Positions 53,952-63,683 are shown, counted from the stretch's first letter. The stretch is DNA of 64,000 nucleotides from an uncultured Faecalibacterium sp. (GCA_934513205.1 CAKSWU010000008.1:19397-83396), one strand, 5' to 3'. Numbers and translations are program-made. The notes: generated by a model not told the origin, from the letters alone.

Positions 53952-55187
53952 TTAATACTGATTGCGGGTCTTTCTGCGCACCTTGCGCCAGATATTGAAG
54001 CAGGCCAGCGCTAGCATAGCCAGCAGAAGCAGCAAAAACAGGTAGCTGCCGCCGCCCTCATCGTAGCTCTTCATTTCGCTCCACTTCAGATCCAGCTCGC
54101 TGTTTACCTCGTCGCTCAGGGCGGTGAACACCTTCTCGCGGGCGGCATCCTCCTCAGACGGGTAGGCGATCTCGCTGTTTTTCAGATCCTCGTCCAGCAC
54201 CTCCCATACATCGTGCATGGGGGTGGTGTAGCCGATATACTCGCTGTTAGCCTTGCCGATGTCCGTCTCGCACATGAAGTTGATGAACATCTCAGCGGCT
54301 TCCTTGTGCTCGCTGGCAGCGGGCACAGCCATGCAGTCCACCGAAAGCACACTGCCCTCCTCCGGGAACACCCAAGCCAGATCCGGGTTATCGTCGATCA
54401 TGGTAATGGCATCGCCGGAGTAGTACACGCCAATGGCCGCCTCGCCGCCGATCATCTTGTCGAAAATCTCGTCCATGACGTAGGCCTGCACCAGCGGCTT
54501 CTGCGCTTTCAGCTCCTCTACCACCTCGTCCACCTCTTCCGGGGTGGCGGGGTTGATGCTGTGGCCGCTTTTGAACGCGGCGATAGCGTAGGCATCGCGG
54601 CTGTTGTTGAACATCAGAATGTTGCCCGCGTACTGTTCATCCCACAGGTCTGCCCAGCAGGTGGGGGCTTCGTCTACCATAGTGGTGTTGTAGATGATAC
54701 CAGTGGTGCACAGCATATAGGGCACAGTGTAGGCGTTCTGCGGGTCGTAATCCGGGTTGCGGTAACCTGCATCGATCTTCTGGAAATTGGGGATATTGTC
54801 GTAGTCAAGGGGCGCAAGCATCCCCTCGTTGATCATTTTTGCCACCATGTAGTCGGAGGGGATGATCACATCGTAGTTGGCTGCGCCGGACTTGAGTTTG
54901 GCGTACAGGGACTCGTTGGAATCGAAGGTGGTGTAGTTCACCTTGATGCCGGTCAGCTTTTCAAAGGCGGCCACCACGTCCACACTGTCGTCCGAGCCGT
55001 TGGAGATGTACTCGCCCCAGTTGTAGACGTTCAGGGTGACGTTCTGCCCCTTGAAGCGGGTCCAGTCGTAATCGTCCGACACCGAGACGTCCTCAGTCAC
55101 CTCAATAGTACCGGCGGCAAACACCGGCAATGCAGCGCACAGCGCCACAGCCAGCGTCAGCAGCAATGCGGCAATGCGTTTCATCAT
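53952..55187 (-). CDS. potD: Spermidine/putrescine-binding protein PotD, with C-terminal anchor
   Basis: 411 residues. A signal peptide (about 1-25) precedes the periplasmic-binding fold, which contains VYNWGEYI and YDVIIPSDYMV as in PotD. Unusually for this family, residues about 380-400 form a second hydrophobic segment followed by RKVRRKTRNQY, suggesting a C-terminal membrane anchor instead of a lipobox. It overlaps potC by 4 bases. Polyamine specificity is inferred from gene order and similarity. Confidence 0.9.
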   Translation of the reverse strand: MMKRIAALLLTLAVALCAALPVFAAGTIEVTEDVSVSDDYDWTRFKGQNVTLNVYNWGEYISNGSDDSVDVVAAFEKLTGIKVNYTTFDSNESLYAKLKSGAANYDVIIPSDYMVAKMINEGMLAPLDYDNIPNFQKIDAGYRNPDYDPQNAYTVPYMLCTTGIIYNTTMVDEAPTCWADLWDEQYAGNILMFNNSRDAYAIAAFKSGHSINPATPEEVDEVVEELKAQKPLVQAYVMDEIFDKMIGGEAAIGVYYSGDAITMIDDNPDLAWVFPEEGSVLSVDCMAVPAASEHKEAAEMFINFMCETDIGKANSEYIGYTTPMHDVWEVLDEDLKNSEIAYPSEEDAAREKVFTALSDEVNSELDLKWSEMKSYDEGGGSYLFLLLLLAMLALACFNIWRKVRRKTRNQY

Positions 55188-56029
55188 GCACCCTCCTTTC
55201 GCAGCGTTTTCTGGTCCCTGCGGTATCTGCGGCTCTCCATGGCATTGGACACCAGAATGACGCTGAGGATGACCACAAACATGATGGTGGACAGCGCGTA
55301 GATCTCCGGGCTGACCTTTTTACGGGTCATGGAGTAGATGGCAATGGGCAGGGTCTCCACCGTGCCGCAGTTGAAGTAGGAGATCATAAAATCATCAATG
55401 GAATAGGTCAGGCAGATGAGGAAGGCCGACAGGATGGCGGGGCTGATCTCCGGCAGAATGACCTTAAAGAAAGCCTGCCGGGGATCACAGCCCAGATCCA
55501 GCGCTGCCTCGTACAGCTTGATGTCCAGCTGCTTGAGTTTAGGACTTACGTTAAAGATAACATAGGGCACGTTGAACGCGATATGCGCAATGAGCAGCGT
55601 GGGCAGACCCATGATGTTGTCCGGCAGCCATGCGGACTGAGCGGCAAAGCGCTGGTAGGCCACGAACAGCAGCATCAGGGAGATGCCGGTGATGATCTCC
55701 GGGTTGACCACCGGAATATAGGTGATATTGGTCACCAGCAGGCGGCTTTTGCGGCTCATGGAGGCAATGCCAAGGCTGGCTGCCGTACCCAGCACCGTGG
55801 CGATGATGGCGGACAATACTGCCACCTCAACGGACACCCACAGCGCGTGGAGGATGGACGCATTCGTGAACAGGCTGCGGTACCACTTGAGGGTGAAGCC
55901 GGTGAACAGCGAATAGCCCTTGCTCTGGTTGAAGCTGAACACGATCATGTAGGCAATGGGCAGATACATGAAGCAGAAGAACAGGATGATGTAGACCCGC
56001 TGCATCAGGCGCAGATGTTTTGTTTTCAT
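55184..56029 (-). CDS. potC: Spermidine/putrescine ABC transporter permease PotC
   Basis: 281 residues, six membrane segments and the EAA-type loop EAALDLGCDPRQAF (about 180-193) that contacts the ATPase. Partner of PotB in the polyamine importer. Start overlaps the potB stop. Confidence 0.92.
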   Translation of the reverse strand: MKTKHLRLMQRVYIILFFCFMYLPIAYMIVFSFNQSKGYSLFTGFTLKWYRSLFTNASILHALWVSVEVAVLSAIIATVLGTAASLGIASMSRKSRLLVTNITYIPVVNPEIITGISLMLLFVAYQRFAAQSAWLPDNIMGLPTLLIAHIAFNVPYVIFNVSPKLKQLDIKLYEAALDLGCDPRQAFFKVILPEISPAILSAFLICLTYSIDDFMISYFNCGTVETLPIAIYSMTRKKVSPEIYALSTIMFVVILSVILVSNAMESRRYRRDQKTLRKEGA

Positions 56030-56844
56030 CAGGATACGCCCTCCATTTCATCCTCGTCAAAGCTGGACGTAAAGCTCATGCACAGCAGTACAATGATCAT
56101 CAGCACCAAGCTCATGGCAGAGCCGACGTTCAGGTTGTAGCTGTTGCCCAAGAACTGCATCTCGATCAAATCGCCGATCAGTAGATTAGAGCCGCCGCCC
56201 AGCATACGGCTGATGACAAAGGTAGACACCGCCGGGACAAATACCATGGTAATGCCGGTGCTGATGCCGGGCACACTCATGGGGATCAGCACGCGGACAA
56301 GCGTCTTTACAGTGGACGCTCCCAGATCCTGCGCAGCTTCCACAAGGCTCTGGTCGATCTTGGTCATGCTGGTATACAGCGGCAGGATCATGTAGGGCAC
56401 ATAGTTATACACCATGCCCAGCACTACCGCACCGGAGGTGTTGAGCATGGTATAGGGGCCAAGGCCGATAAAGCCCAGCAGGGTGTTCACCGGGCCGTTG
56501 ACGCTGAGCAGCCCCATCCATGCGTAGGTGCGCAGCAGAAAGTTCATCCACATGGGCAGCATGACCAGCATAAGCATGATGTGCTGCTTGTTCACCCGCA
56601 GGCGGGACAGGAAATATCCCACCGGGAATGCAATAATCAAACAGATCACCGTAGCGATCAGGGCCAGAAGCAGACTGCGGGCAAACACCGTACCATAACC
56701 GCTGATGGAAGTAAGGTTGTTCAAGGTAAAGCTTCCATCGGCATCGGTCATGGCGTAGTACACCACAATGAACAAGGGCACAACAGTAAACAGCACCATC
56801 CATACAAAGTACGGATAGGCCAGCTTTTTATCATAGATCTTCAT
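56029..56844 (-). CDS. potB: Spermidine/putrescine ABC transporter permease PotB
   Basis: 271 residues, six membrane segments and EAAQDLGASTVKTL (about 166-179) as the EAA loop. It lies 6 bases after potA and overlaps potC. Confidence 0.92.
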   Translation of the reverse strand: MKIYDKKLAYPYFVWMVLFTVVPLFIVVYYAMTDADGSFTLNNLTSISGYGTVFARSLLLALIATVICLIIAFPVGYFLSRLRVNKQHIMLMLVMLPMWMNFLLRTYAWMGLLSVNGPVNTLLGFIGLGPYTMLNTSGAVVLGMVYNYVPYMILPLYTSMTKIDQSLVEAAQDLGASTVKTLVRVLIPMSVPGISTGITMVFVPAVSTFVISRMLGGGSNLLIGDLIEMQFLGNSYNLNVGSAMSLVLMIIVLLCMSFTSSFDEDEMEGVS

Positions 56845-56850
56845 GGTGCA

Positions 56851-57897
56851 TCACCCCTCGCTCCGCGCCATGATGTGGATCTCGTTGGGACCGATGCGCA
56901 TGCCAATGGTCTCGCCGGGGGTGCAGGCGCGGGTGGAATGGATCAGCCACTCCCGTCCTTCGCACTCGACGTGCATCTCAAAGTGAACGCCCTTGAAGAT
57001 GACATCGTTGACCACACCTACCAGCTGACCCTCCACAGGAGATACCACCTCGATATCCTCCGGGCGCACTACCACCTGCACGCTCTGCTCCCGGGCAAAG
57101 CCGCGGTCTACGCAGGGGAAGTCCACACCGGAGAAGGACACCAGAAAGTCCCGGTGCATCACGCCGTCCACGATGTTGGAGTCGCCGATAAAGTCCGCCA
57201 CAAAGGCATTTTTCGGCTCGTTGTAGATATCCTCCGGGGTGCCGATCTGCTGCACCTTGCCGCCGTTCATGACCACGACGGTATCGGACATGGTAAGCGC
57301 TTCCTCCTGATCGTGGGTGACGTAGATAAAAGTAATGTTCATCTCGCGCTGCAACCGCTTGAGTTCCAGCTGCATCTCCTTGCGCAGCTTCAGGTCCAGT
57401 GCACCCAGCGGCTCGTCCAGCAGCAGGATCTCCGGCTCGTTGACCAGACTGCGGGCAATCGCCACGCGCTGCTGCTGACCGCCGGACATCTGGCTGATGC
57501 TGCGGCGCTCGAAGCCCTTCAGACCCACGACCTCCAGCATATTGCGCACCTTGCGGCGGATGGTATCCTCATCCATCTTTTTGAGCCGCAGACCAAAAGC
57601 CACATTCTCGAACACGTTCAGGTGCGGGAACAGTGCGTATTTCTGGAACACGGTATTCACCGGACGCTTGTAGGGCGGCACACCGGTGATGTCCTCCCCT
57701 TTCAGCAGCACCTTGCCGGCGTTTGGCTCCAGAAAGCCTGCGATCAGCCGAAGAGTCGTTGTTTTTCCACAGCCGGAAGGACCCAGAAGGGTCACGAATT
57801 CTTTGTCATGGATGTCAAGGTTCAGCCCATCCAGAATGCGCTGCCCATCAAATTCCACCACGATATCCCGCAGTGAAACGACCACCGAGTTGTCCAT
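56851..57897 (-). CDS. potA: Spermidine/putrescine ABC transporter ATP-binding protein PotA
   Basis: 348 residues. Walker A GPSGCGKTTTLR (about 38-49), signature SGGQQQRVAIARSL (about 135-148), Walker B LLLDEPLGALD and a C-terminal TOBE domain (about 270-345). It powers polyamine import. The ATG at 57897 has AAGGAGG; a longer in-frame reading to 58062 runs into the promoter. Confidence 0.93.
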   Translation of the reverse strand: MDNSVVVSLRDIVVEFDGQRILDGLNLDIHDKEFVTLLGPSGCGKTTTLRLIAGFLEPNAGKVLLKGEDITGVPPYKRPVNTVFQKYALFPHLNVFENVAFGLRLKKMDEDTIRRKVRNMLEVVGLKGFERRSISQMSGGQQQRVAIARSLVNEPEILLLDEPLGALDLKLRKEMQLELKRLQREMNITFIYVTHDQEEALTMSDTVVVMNGGKVQQIGTPEDIYNEPKNAFVADFIGDSNIVDGVMHRDFLVSFSGVDFPCVDRGFAREQSVQVVVRPEDIEVVSPVEGQLVGVVNDVIFKGVHFEMHVECEGREWLIHSTRACTPGETIGMRIGPNEIHIMARSEG

Positions 57898-58033
57898 TAT
57901 TATGTTATCCTCCTTATGCTCAGATACGAAAAAAGACAGGGTATTATCCCCATCCTTCGTACCAGGGTGATCTTCCTGCACAACATCCATGACAATCGTA
58001 ATATTGCGCAGTCCTTCTGCCCTGTCACCGTTT

Positions 58034-58062
58034 ATCATAAACAATCCAGTGGCAAATGTCAA
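58034..58062 (-). promoter_or_regulatory. potABCD promoter
   Basis: Minus-strand TTGACA (58057-58062), 17 bases, TATGAT (58034-58039), leader about 130 bases. Confidence 0.8.
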
Positions 58063-58104
58063 TCACTCTGTCGATGTTTGACGAAACATTCCATCCGGCA
58101 GCAA

Positions 58105-58148
58105 AAAAACATGCGCCGCAGCGGGATTTCCTGCGCGGCGCATGTTTG
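58105..58148 (-). terminator. Terminator after DUF4340 gene
   Basis: 13-bp GC-rich stem (AACATGCGCCGC with GCGGCGCATGTT) and a seven-T minus-strand tail. Confidence 0.88.
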
Positions 58149-58150
58149 GA

Positions 58151-59146
58151 TCATGATTTCGTTTTCAATGCATCTTCCGTCAGCAAAAGCGCGGTGACAG
58201 TGTCAAGGTCCACCGAATAGATGGAGCTATCCCATTTTTTTATCATCCAGCAGCCCTCCGCATTGGTCGCATAATACAGCGTTGCTGCTCCGTCTGCGGT
58301 TTCGGCGTCTACCGTGATAAGCGGCGCGGCAAAGCCGTAGTCGTCCGGGTCCGCTGCCGTCACCTGACCGGATACGACCCCTGCCAGGGCCGAAAGGAGG
58401 CTTTGCACCGTTGTACTGTTCAGTTCGGCATCCGGTTCACCGTCCAGTCTCCAGACCGTCTCGTAGTCCACGGCATCACTGTCCGCCGTGGAAGAAGCAG
58501 CGTCATCATCGGCGCTTTCCGCCGGCTTAGAAATTGCGGACAGAGCAAACGTTCCGTCGGAGGTCGTGATGGAGACCTTCTCCAGTGCGGAAGCGGTCAG
58601 CCCCGCCGGGTTGAACCTGCCGAACAGCTCCTGCTTGCTCAGCTCAAAGCAAGTCGCTTTGTTTCCAGACACGGTATAGATCTCTGTTTCGCCCTCTTTT
58701 TGCAGGTAGAGGTCCCCGGTGATGGGATTCTGCGCACCGAACAGAAAGGTGCTCGTCTCACCCGCTGCGGTCACAGTGACTTTGACTGCCGGGTCGGTCA
58801 GGCCGTAATCTTCGCCGGACTGTGCGGTCAGACTGCGCTTTGCGTTCAGGGTAGACAGTGCTGTTGCCATGGTGTTGCAGGCGGTGCTGTCCAGATGATA
58901 CGCGGGGTCCTCTTCCAACGTCCAGTCTCCAGCATGATAGTTCAAAGTGAGCGTCTCTCCTTGGTAGGTATATTGGATGGTTTCCAGATCGCCGACTGCA
59001 AACGAGGATAGTACGATCGTCCCATCAGCGGCTGCACTGGAAGCGGTCAGCTCCTGCGCGCTTTGCCTTTGGACCAGCCACAACAGACCGCCCAGCAGAA
59101 GGATCAGGAGCAGGATCGCCGCAAGAGTACGCTGCTTTGCTTTCAT
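58151..59146 (-). CDS. DUF4340 membrane-anchored protein
   Basis: 331 residues. One N-terminal membrane segment (about 9-25), then two repeats of the DUF4340 type (YGLTDPAVKVTV near 110 and DYGFAAPLITVD near 263). It is the last gene of a gliding-type ABC unit, 12 bases after the GldG-like gene. The family is common with such transporters; the role is unknown. Confidence 0.85.
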   Translation of the reverse strand: MKAKQRTLAAILLLILLLGGLLWLVQRQSAQELTASSAAADGTIVLSSFAVGDLETIQYTYQGETLTLNYHAGDWTLEEDPAYHLDSTACNTMATALSTLNAKRSLTAQSGEDYGLTDPAVKVTVTAAGETSTFLFGAQNPITGDLYLQKEGETEIYTVSGNKATCFELSKQELFGRFNPAGLTASALEKVSITTSDGTFALSAISKPAESADDDAASSTADSDAVDYETVWRLDGEPDAELNSTTVQSLLSALAGVVSGQVTAADPDDYGFAAPLITVDAETADGAATLYYATNAEGCWMIKKWDSSIYSVDLDTVTALLLTEDALKTKS

Positions 59147-59158
59147 GGTTCATCCCCC

Positions 59159-60592
59159 TTATCTGCGGCGGCGCAGCAGCACCACCACGGCACCCGCGAT
59201 CAATGTCAGTGCCGGCAGAACAAAGACAAAGACCATTGCCAGCACCGAAGCAGTGGATGCCGGAACCGTGATGGGGGCGGCTTCCAGCGCCTTGGTGTCG
59301 ATGAGGATGCTGTCCTGTCCTGCCAGCGAGGCTGCGCAGCCCTGCAGGAAAGTCAGGTTACCTGGGATCGACTGGTAGACGCTGTCACTGTCCACGTTGG
59401 GGCAGCCGATCCAGATGATCTGTGCGCCGGTGTCCTCATCACAGGCCCACGCTGCCAGCGAGAAGGGTCCGTCGGTGTCCCCTTCCTCTTTGGCAGTGGT
59501 GGACGCCTCGCTGAAATTCAGCTTGCTGTATGCCTTGTCCGAGGTGTTCAGCAGAGATTCTGCCGTAACGCCGTCTGTTTCCGTGATGGAGATGCCCTGT
59601 GCGGCAGCAAGCATCACATGGGTGTTCCGGTTCACACCGTCCAGTGCAGTGCTTTCGGTCGTGGTACCATAATCCGGAAAAAGCGAGTAGGGATAGCCAT
59701 TCAAAGCGTGCCCGGCATCGCCTTCCACCACGAGTCCGGGCTCTCGGGAAAGGCCGAACTGTGCCATCACGGCATCCAGTTCCGGCGTGTTGTAGTAAGA
59801 GTTTGTAGTCAACAGCAGTTTGCCGCCGTTTGCAAGGTAGGCCTGCAGCTGGCTGATCTCATCCACAAGACCTCCTGCAGAAAAATCGCTGGCAGGCGCG
59901 TTGATGATGAGCAGGTCGCAGTCCTCCGGGATGGTAGAGGTGAGCAGGTCCAATGGCTGAAGCTCGATGTTCTGCACTTCCAGTGCCTCGGACAGAGCGG
60001 AGGTCGGGGTCTGTTCTCCATGATTGGTGGTGTAGTAGGCATGACTCTGCCGGGCGCTTGTCAGCTTATAGATGGCAGCGGTGATCTGTTTTTCACCGCC
60101 AAAGGTCACATTGGCAGAACCGGTGGTGTAGTAGTCGGAATAATCGTATTCATACAGGTCCGCTGCATCCAGCACCACGCTGTTCTCTCCGCTGACTACG
60201 ATCAGGCTGCCGGTGGACACATCCGAAGCTCCATACTGCGCTGCAAAGGTAGGATACAGTGCCGGGTCCTTCTGCTCCCAGTGAAAGCAGTCGCTCTCGT
60301 CTGCATAGTGGTCCAGAAGTTTTGTAAGGATGACGTCCTCGCTGCCGGTTTCGCAGAGATAGTAGACCGTCACCTTCTGTTCAAGACCTTTCAGCAGTTC
60401 CTTGGAGCTGTCGCCCAGCGTGTACATTTGACCTTCCGACAGGTCAAACTCGGTGTATTTTTTGGGGACAGCGCCCACGAGAAGGTTCAGCAGGATGCCC
60501 AGCAGGATTGCTGCGATCAGAATAACGGTGGAGTATACACCATTGCGAAAGACCTTTCCGTTTGCCGAGGACGAAAATTTGATTTTTTTCAT
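59159..60592 (-). CDS. GldG-like ABC auxiliary protein
   Basis: 477 residues. N-terminal membrane segment (about 18-40), a GldG/DUF7088-type extracellular domain with DLLIINAPASDFS near 205, and a C-terminal membrane segment ending in RRRR. In other bacteria it joins GldF and GldA for gliding or a transport function; motility is not implied here. The ATG at 60592 has AGGAG 9 bases upstream; 60598 is closer and less likely. Confidence 0.85.
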   Translation of the reverse strand: MKKIKFSSSANGKVFRNGVYSTVILIAAILLGILLNLLVGAVPKKYTEFDLSEGQMYTLGDSSKELLKGLEQKVTVYYLCETGSEDVILTKLLDHYADESDCFHWEQKDPALYPTFAAQYGASDVSTGSLIVVSGENSVVLDAADLYEYDYSDYYTTGSANVTFGGEKQITAAIYKLTSARQSHAYYTTNHGEQTPTSALSEALEVQNIELQPLDLLTSTIPEDCDLLIINAPASDFSAGGLVDEISQLQAYLANGGKLLLTTNSYYNTPELDAVMAQFGLSREPGLVVEGDAGHALNGYPYSLFPDYGTTTESTALDGVNRNTHVMLAAAQGISITETDGVTAESLLNTSDKAYSKLNFSEASTTAKEEGDTDGPFSLAAWACDEDTGAQIIWIGCPNVDSDSVYQSIPGNLTFLQGCAASLAGQDSILIDTKALEAAPITVPASTASVLAMVFVFVLPALTLIAGAVVVLLRRRR

Positions 60593-60607
60593 AGTCATTT
60601 TCTCCTC

Positions 60608-61480
60608 TCAGTTCCAGCGGCGCTTTTCCAGCCCCTGTGCGGTAAAGAACAAAAACAGTACCGTGACCGTAAGGTAATAGACCAGTGTCGGGATGGAAAA
60701 GTTGAAATTGACAAACTCTTCAAAAGGAGAAAACAGGCACAGCCCGCTGAGCAATGTGCGGAACGCCTCGGTCAGCCAGGTGCTCTGCAGCAGGAACAAG
60801 GCTGTCAGTGCCGCACAGCAGCCTGCAAATGTCAGACAGCCCAGCGTAAAGCTCCGGCTGCGCAGTCCCGCCACAAGGCTCAGGACGGCAGCAATGATCG
60901 TGAATACTGCCAATGCCACAGCACTGCCTGCCGTGAACAGATTGCGCAGACTTGGCATCATGTAGGCAGTTAACAACACGGCAATGCCTGACACCGCTGC
61001 AATGATCTGGTTCTCGGTCAGGCTGGACAGGAACACCCCGACAGCAATGGCTGCACACCCCATAAGAAAGTAACACAGCAGCGATGAGAAATTTGCCAAT
61101 GTCGCCGTTCCAGTCGCGCCCAGCGCTGTCAGGAGCAGGATCATGCCTGCATCCACCAGACACGGGAGGGCAAAGACGACACACAGTGCCAGAAATTTGC
61201 CCAGAACGATGCCCCAAACTGACACGGGGCTTGTCAGCAGCAGCTGGTCGGTACGGGTGCGGCGTTCTTCCGCAAAGCAGCGCATGGTCAGCACCGGAAT
61301 GTACAAAAGCAGCACAAAGATCGTGCGATCCAGCGTATAATAGCCAAAATCCGTCAGGCCATATCCCAGATTCAGCGCTACAAAATAAATTGCCGTAGCC
61401 GCCAGCATGAAGGCCGTGAGCACATAGCCGATCATTCCATGGAAGCTGCTGCGGATCTCTCTCTTGAAAATCGCAGTCAT
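60608..61480 (-). CDS. ABC-2 type permease, GldF-like
   Basis: 290 residues, six membrane segments, start MTAIFKREIRSSFHG and MRCFAEERRTRTDQLLLTSPVS near residue 66-87 as in GldF/NosY-type permeases. It overlaps the ATPase gene by 4 bases and is followed by the GldG-like gene. Confidence 0.88.
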   Translation of the reverse strand: MTAIFKREIRSSFHGMIGYVLTAFMLAATAIYFVALNLGYGLTDFGYYTLDRTIFVLLLYIPVLTMRCFAEERRTRTDQLLLTSPVSVWGIVLGKFLALCVVFALPCLVDAGMILLLTALGATGTATLANFSSLLCYFLMGCAAIAVGVFLSSLTENQIIAAVSGIAVLLTAYMMPSLRNLFTAGSAVALAVFTIIAAVLSLVAGLRSRSFTLGCLTFAGCCAALTALFLLQSTWLTEAFRTLLSGLCLFSPFEEFVNFNFSIPTLVYYLTVTVLFLFFTAQGLEKRRWN

Positions 61481-62448
61481 TGGTCCTCCTCCTCAATTAC
61501 GGGACTGTCAGGGGCCGAAGCATTTTCCGTCAATGCAAGGAATACTTCTTCCAGTGTTTTGCTCTCCGCAGCCAGTGCCAGAACGGTGCAGCCTGCTTTG
61601 GACAGTGCCCGGGACACGGCAGCACGGTGGTCGGCATTGTCCGCACATTCTGCCGTGAATGTCACCTGACCATCTGCATCGCTCTCCAGCTGTACCTTTA
61701 TGATGCCGGGCACCTTGCCCACAGTCTGCAGCGCTGTTTTTGGGTCGCCAAGCACTGTGATCTTCAGGCAGCTGCCGGGGTTGAGCTTCTCCCCAAGCTG
61801 ATCCGGTGCCCCCACCGCAACCAGACGACCTTTTGCAAGGATCAGCACCTGACTGCAGACAGCCTGTACCTCGCTGAGGATGTGGCTGGACAGGATGACC
61901 GTATGAGTCTTGCCCAGCTCCTGAATGAGCCTGCGGATCTCGATGACCTGCGCTGGATCCAGACCGACCGTTGGTTCGTCCAATATGATAAGCCTCGGCG
62001 CGCCCAGCAGCGCCTGCGCGATTCCAACACGCTGCCGGTAGCCCTTGGACAGGCTGCGGATCAGTCGGGGCAGAACATCTTCCAGCCCGGTCCGGCGGGC
62101 CGCCCGCAGCACCTGCTCCCTGCGCTGGGCACGTTTCACGCCTTTCAGCTCGGCTGCAAAATCCAGATATTCCTGCACGGTCATCTCCGGGTACAGCGGC
62201 GGCTGTTCGGGCAGGTAGCCAACGCAGGCTTTGGCCTGCTGTGCCTGCTCCGGCAGCAAAAAGCCCGCCACCTTCACCTCGCCGCTGGTAGGGGCAAGAT
62301 AGCCGGTAAGAATGTTCATAATGGTGGACTTGCCTGCACCGTTTGGTCCCAGCAGCCCAAAGATCTGCCCGTCCCCTACCGTGAAGGACAGGTCCTCGAT
62401 CGCCGGGCGGGTGCCGTAGTTCTTGCTCAGATGAGATACTTCGATCAC
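61477..62448 (-). CDS. ABC transporter ATP-binding protein, GldA-like
   Basis: 323 residues. Walker A GPNGAGKSTIM (about 38-48), signature LSKGYRQRVGIAQAL (about 132-146), Walker B LIILDEPTVGLDP (about 154-166), and a C-terminal domain of about 90 residues. Best start is GTG at 62448 with AAAGGAG 8 bases upstream. First gene of the GldA-GldF-GldG-DUF4340 unit. Confidence 0.9.
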   Translation of the reverse strand: MIEVSHLSKNYGTRPAIEDLSFTVGDGQIFGLLGPNGAGKSTIMNILTGYLAPTSGEVKVAGFLLPEQAQQAKACVGYLPEQPPLYPEMTVQEYLDFAAELKGVKRAQRREQVLRAARRTGLEDVLPRLIRSLSKGYRQRVGIAQALLGAPRLIILDEPTVGLDPAQVIEIRRLIQELGKTHTVILSSHILSEVQAVCSQVLILAKGRLVAVGAPDQLGEKLNPGSCLKITVLGDPKTALQTVGKVPGIIKVQLESDADGQVTFTAECADNADHRAAVSRALSKAGCTVLALAAESKTLEEVFLALTENASAPDSPVIEEEDQ

Positions 62449-62581
62449 AGCAAACGCTCCTTTGTTCAATCAATGCTGGTTTATTTTAGATGGAAAATGT
62501 GTAATTTTTACGTTGATTTGGCGCGAAAACTCAAAAAAATTTCTGAACAAACTGACCGTTCTCTTTCCGTACAGCAACAAA

Positions 62582-62616
62582 AAGCACCGTTTCCCGAAGG
62601 AAACGGTGCTTTGAAA
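62582..62616 (-). terminator. Terminator after rpmE
   Basis: Perfect 13-bp stem (62582-62594 with 62599-62611), loop CGAA, minus-strand T tail. Confidence 0.88.
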
Positions 62617-62624
62617 AACCATAA

Positions 62625-62825
62625 TTACTTACGGCCGAAACGCTTGTTGAAGCGCTCAACACGTCCGCCGGTGTCAACCAGCTTCTGCTTGCCAGTGTAG
62701 AAAGGATGGCACTTGGAGCAAACTTCGACGTGGATCTCGGGCTTGGTGGAACGAGTCTTGATGACGTTGCCGCATGCGCAGGTGATGGTGCAGTCAACGT
62801 AGTTCGGATGGATACCCTGTTTCAT
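62625..62825 (-). CDS. rpmE: 50S ribosomal protein L31, zinc-binding type
   Basis: 66 residues. MKQGIHPNY start, CTITCACG and CSKCHPFYTG supply the four zinc-site cysteines of the C+ form. GAGGTG precedes the ATG at 62825. Single-gene unit with a promoter and a structured leader. Confidence 0.96.
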   Translation of the reverse strand: MKQGIHPNYVDCTITCACGNVIKTRSTKPEIHVEVCSKCHPFYTGKQKLVDTGGRVERFNKRFGRK

Positions 62826-62935
62826 TCTTTTCACCTCATTTCTGGTTCTGACGTTCGGGGCCATATTACAAATGTATGTGCCCATCACAACCTTCAATAT
62901 CGGCTACCCCGTCGAGCGGCCTTGGAAACGATTGC
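62826..62935 (-). promoter_or_regulatory. Structured rpmE leader
   Basis: About 110-base leader. GCC-G-ATATT pairs with AATAT-GGC in the middle of the leader, leaving an internal loop. It could be an L31 autoregulatory leader, a class known in Firmicutes, but the match was not tested. Confidence 0.45.
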
Positions 62936-62941
62936 TTAAAT

Positions 62942-62969
62942 ATTATAGCACGTTTTTGAAAAAATGCAA
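62942..62969 (-). promoter_or_regulatory. rpmE promoter
   Basis: Minus-strand TTGCAT (62964-62969), 16 bases, TATAAT (62942-62947). Confidence 0.82.
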
Positions 62970-63090
62970 GATGGATTTTGCAGTATTTTTGATATTTTCT
63001 GCAATAGTCCGTCTGTGAGCCGCCGGCTCTTGCCTAATCCACGCAAATATGGTACGATTCCTATAATCAAAAAAGGAGGCACGCAATATT

Positions 63091-63621
63091 ATGTCCCAGA
63101 CCCTCTCGATCTCCACACAGATGGATGCAAAAAGTTTTCACGATTTTGCGGTGTTCGATGTGTTCCATCATCGCAAAAGCTGGGTGCGTCCGGCTGTTTT
63201 CGCCATTATTATGCTGGCATTTTCCGGCATCTGCCTTACGCAGGTGGGCAAGCGACCCGGTGCCGGGCTTCTGACTGCCGTATTGGCGATCGTGGGCATT
63301 GGCCTGCCGGTCAGCTACTTTGCAGCATATTTCTACAGCCTCTCCAAGCAGATCGAAAAAATGCATCTGCCCCGCCCCTTCTACCGGATGGAACTCTCCG
63401 AAGAAGATGCTGCCGTATGGATGGTCGGCAGTCAGGATAAACCGGAGCCTACCGAACGTCATGCGTGGGGCAGCATTTATTGCGCCTACCGCCGGCCGGA
63501 GGCCATTTATCTGTATGTGGAACAGGGCAAGGCATTCCTTCTGAATGATCGTCTGGACGCCGCATGGGCATTTCTGTCCCAAAAACTGCCTGCAGAAAAA
63601 CTGCACAACATCAAGCAATAA
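63091..63621 (+). CDS. Small two-segment membrane protein, YcxB-like C-terminus
   Basis: 176 residues, not firmly recognised. Two membrane segments (about 33-52 and 58-82) are followed by a soluble region with WGSIYCAYRRPEAIYLYVEQGKAFLL, reminiscent of YcxB-like C-terminal domains. AAAGGAGG lies about 13 bases before the ATG; TATAAT at 63062-63067 may be its -10. Monocistronic with a terminator after it. Confidence 0.75.
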   Translation: MSQTLSISTQMDAKSFHDFAVFDVFHHRKSWVRPAVFAIIMLAFSGICLTQVGKRPGAGLLTAVLAIVGIGLPVSYFAAYFYSLSKQIEKMHLPRPFYRMELSEEDAAVWMVGSQDKPEPTERHAWGSIYCAYRRPEAIYLYVEQGKAFLLNDRLDAAWAFLSQKLPAEKLHNIKQ

Positions 63622-63639
63622 GCAGCAACAAATGCCAAA

Positions 63640-63683
63640 ATCAGCCGTTCGGCGCATCATCATGCCGGACGGCTGATTTTTTT
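63640..63683 (+). terminator. Terminator after membrane protein
   Basis: ATCAGCCGTTCGGC pairs with GCCGGACGGCTGAT (63640-63653 with 63664-63677), then seven T residues. Confidence 0.88.
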
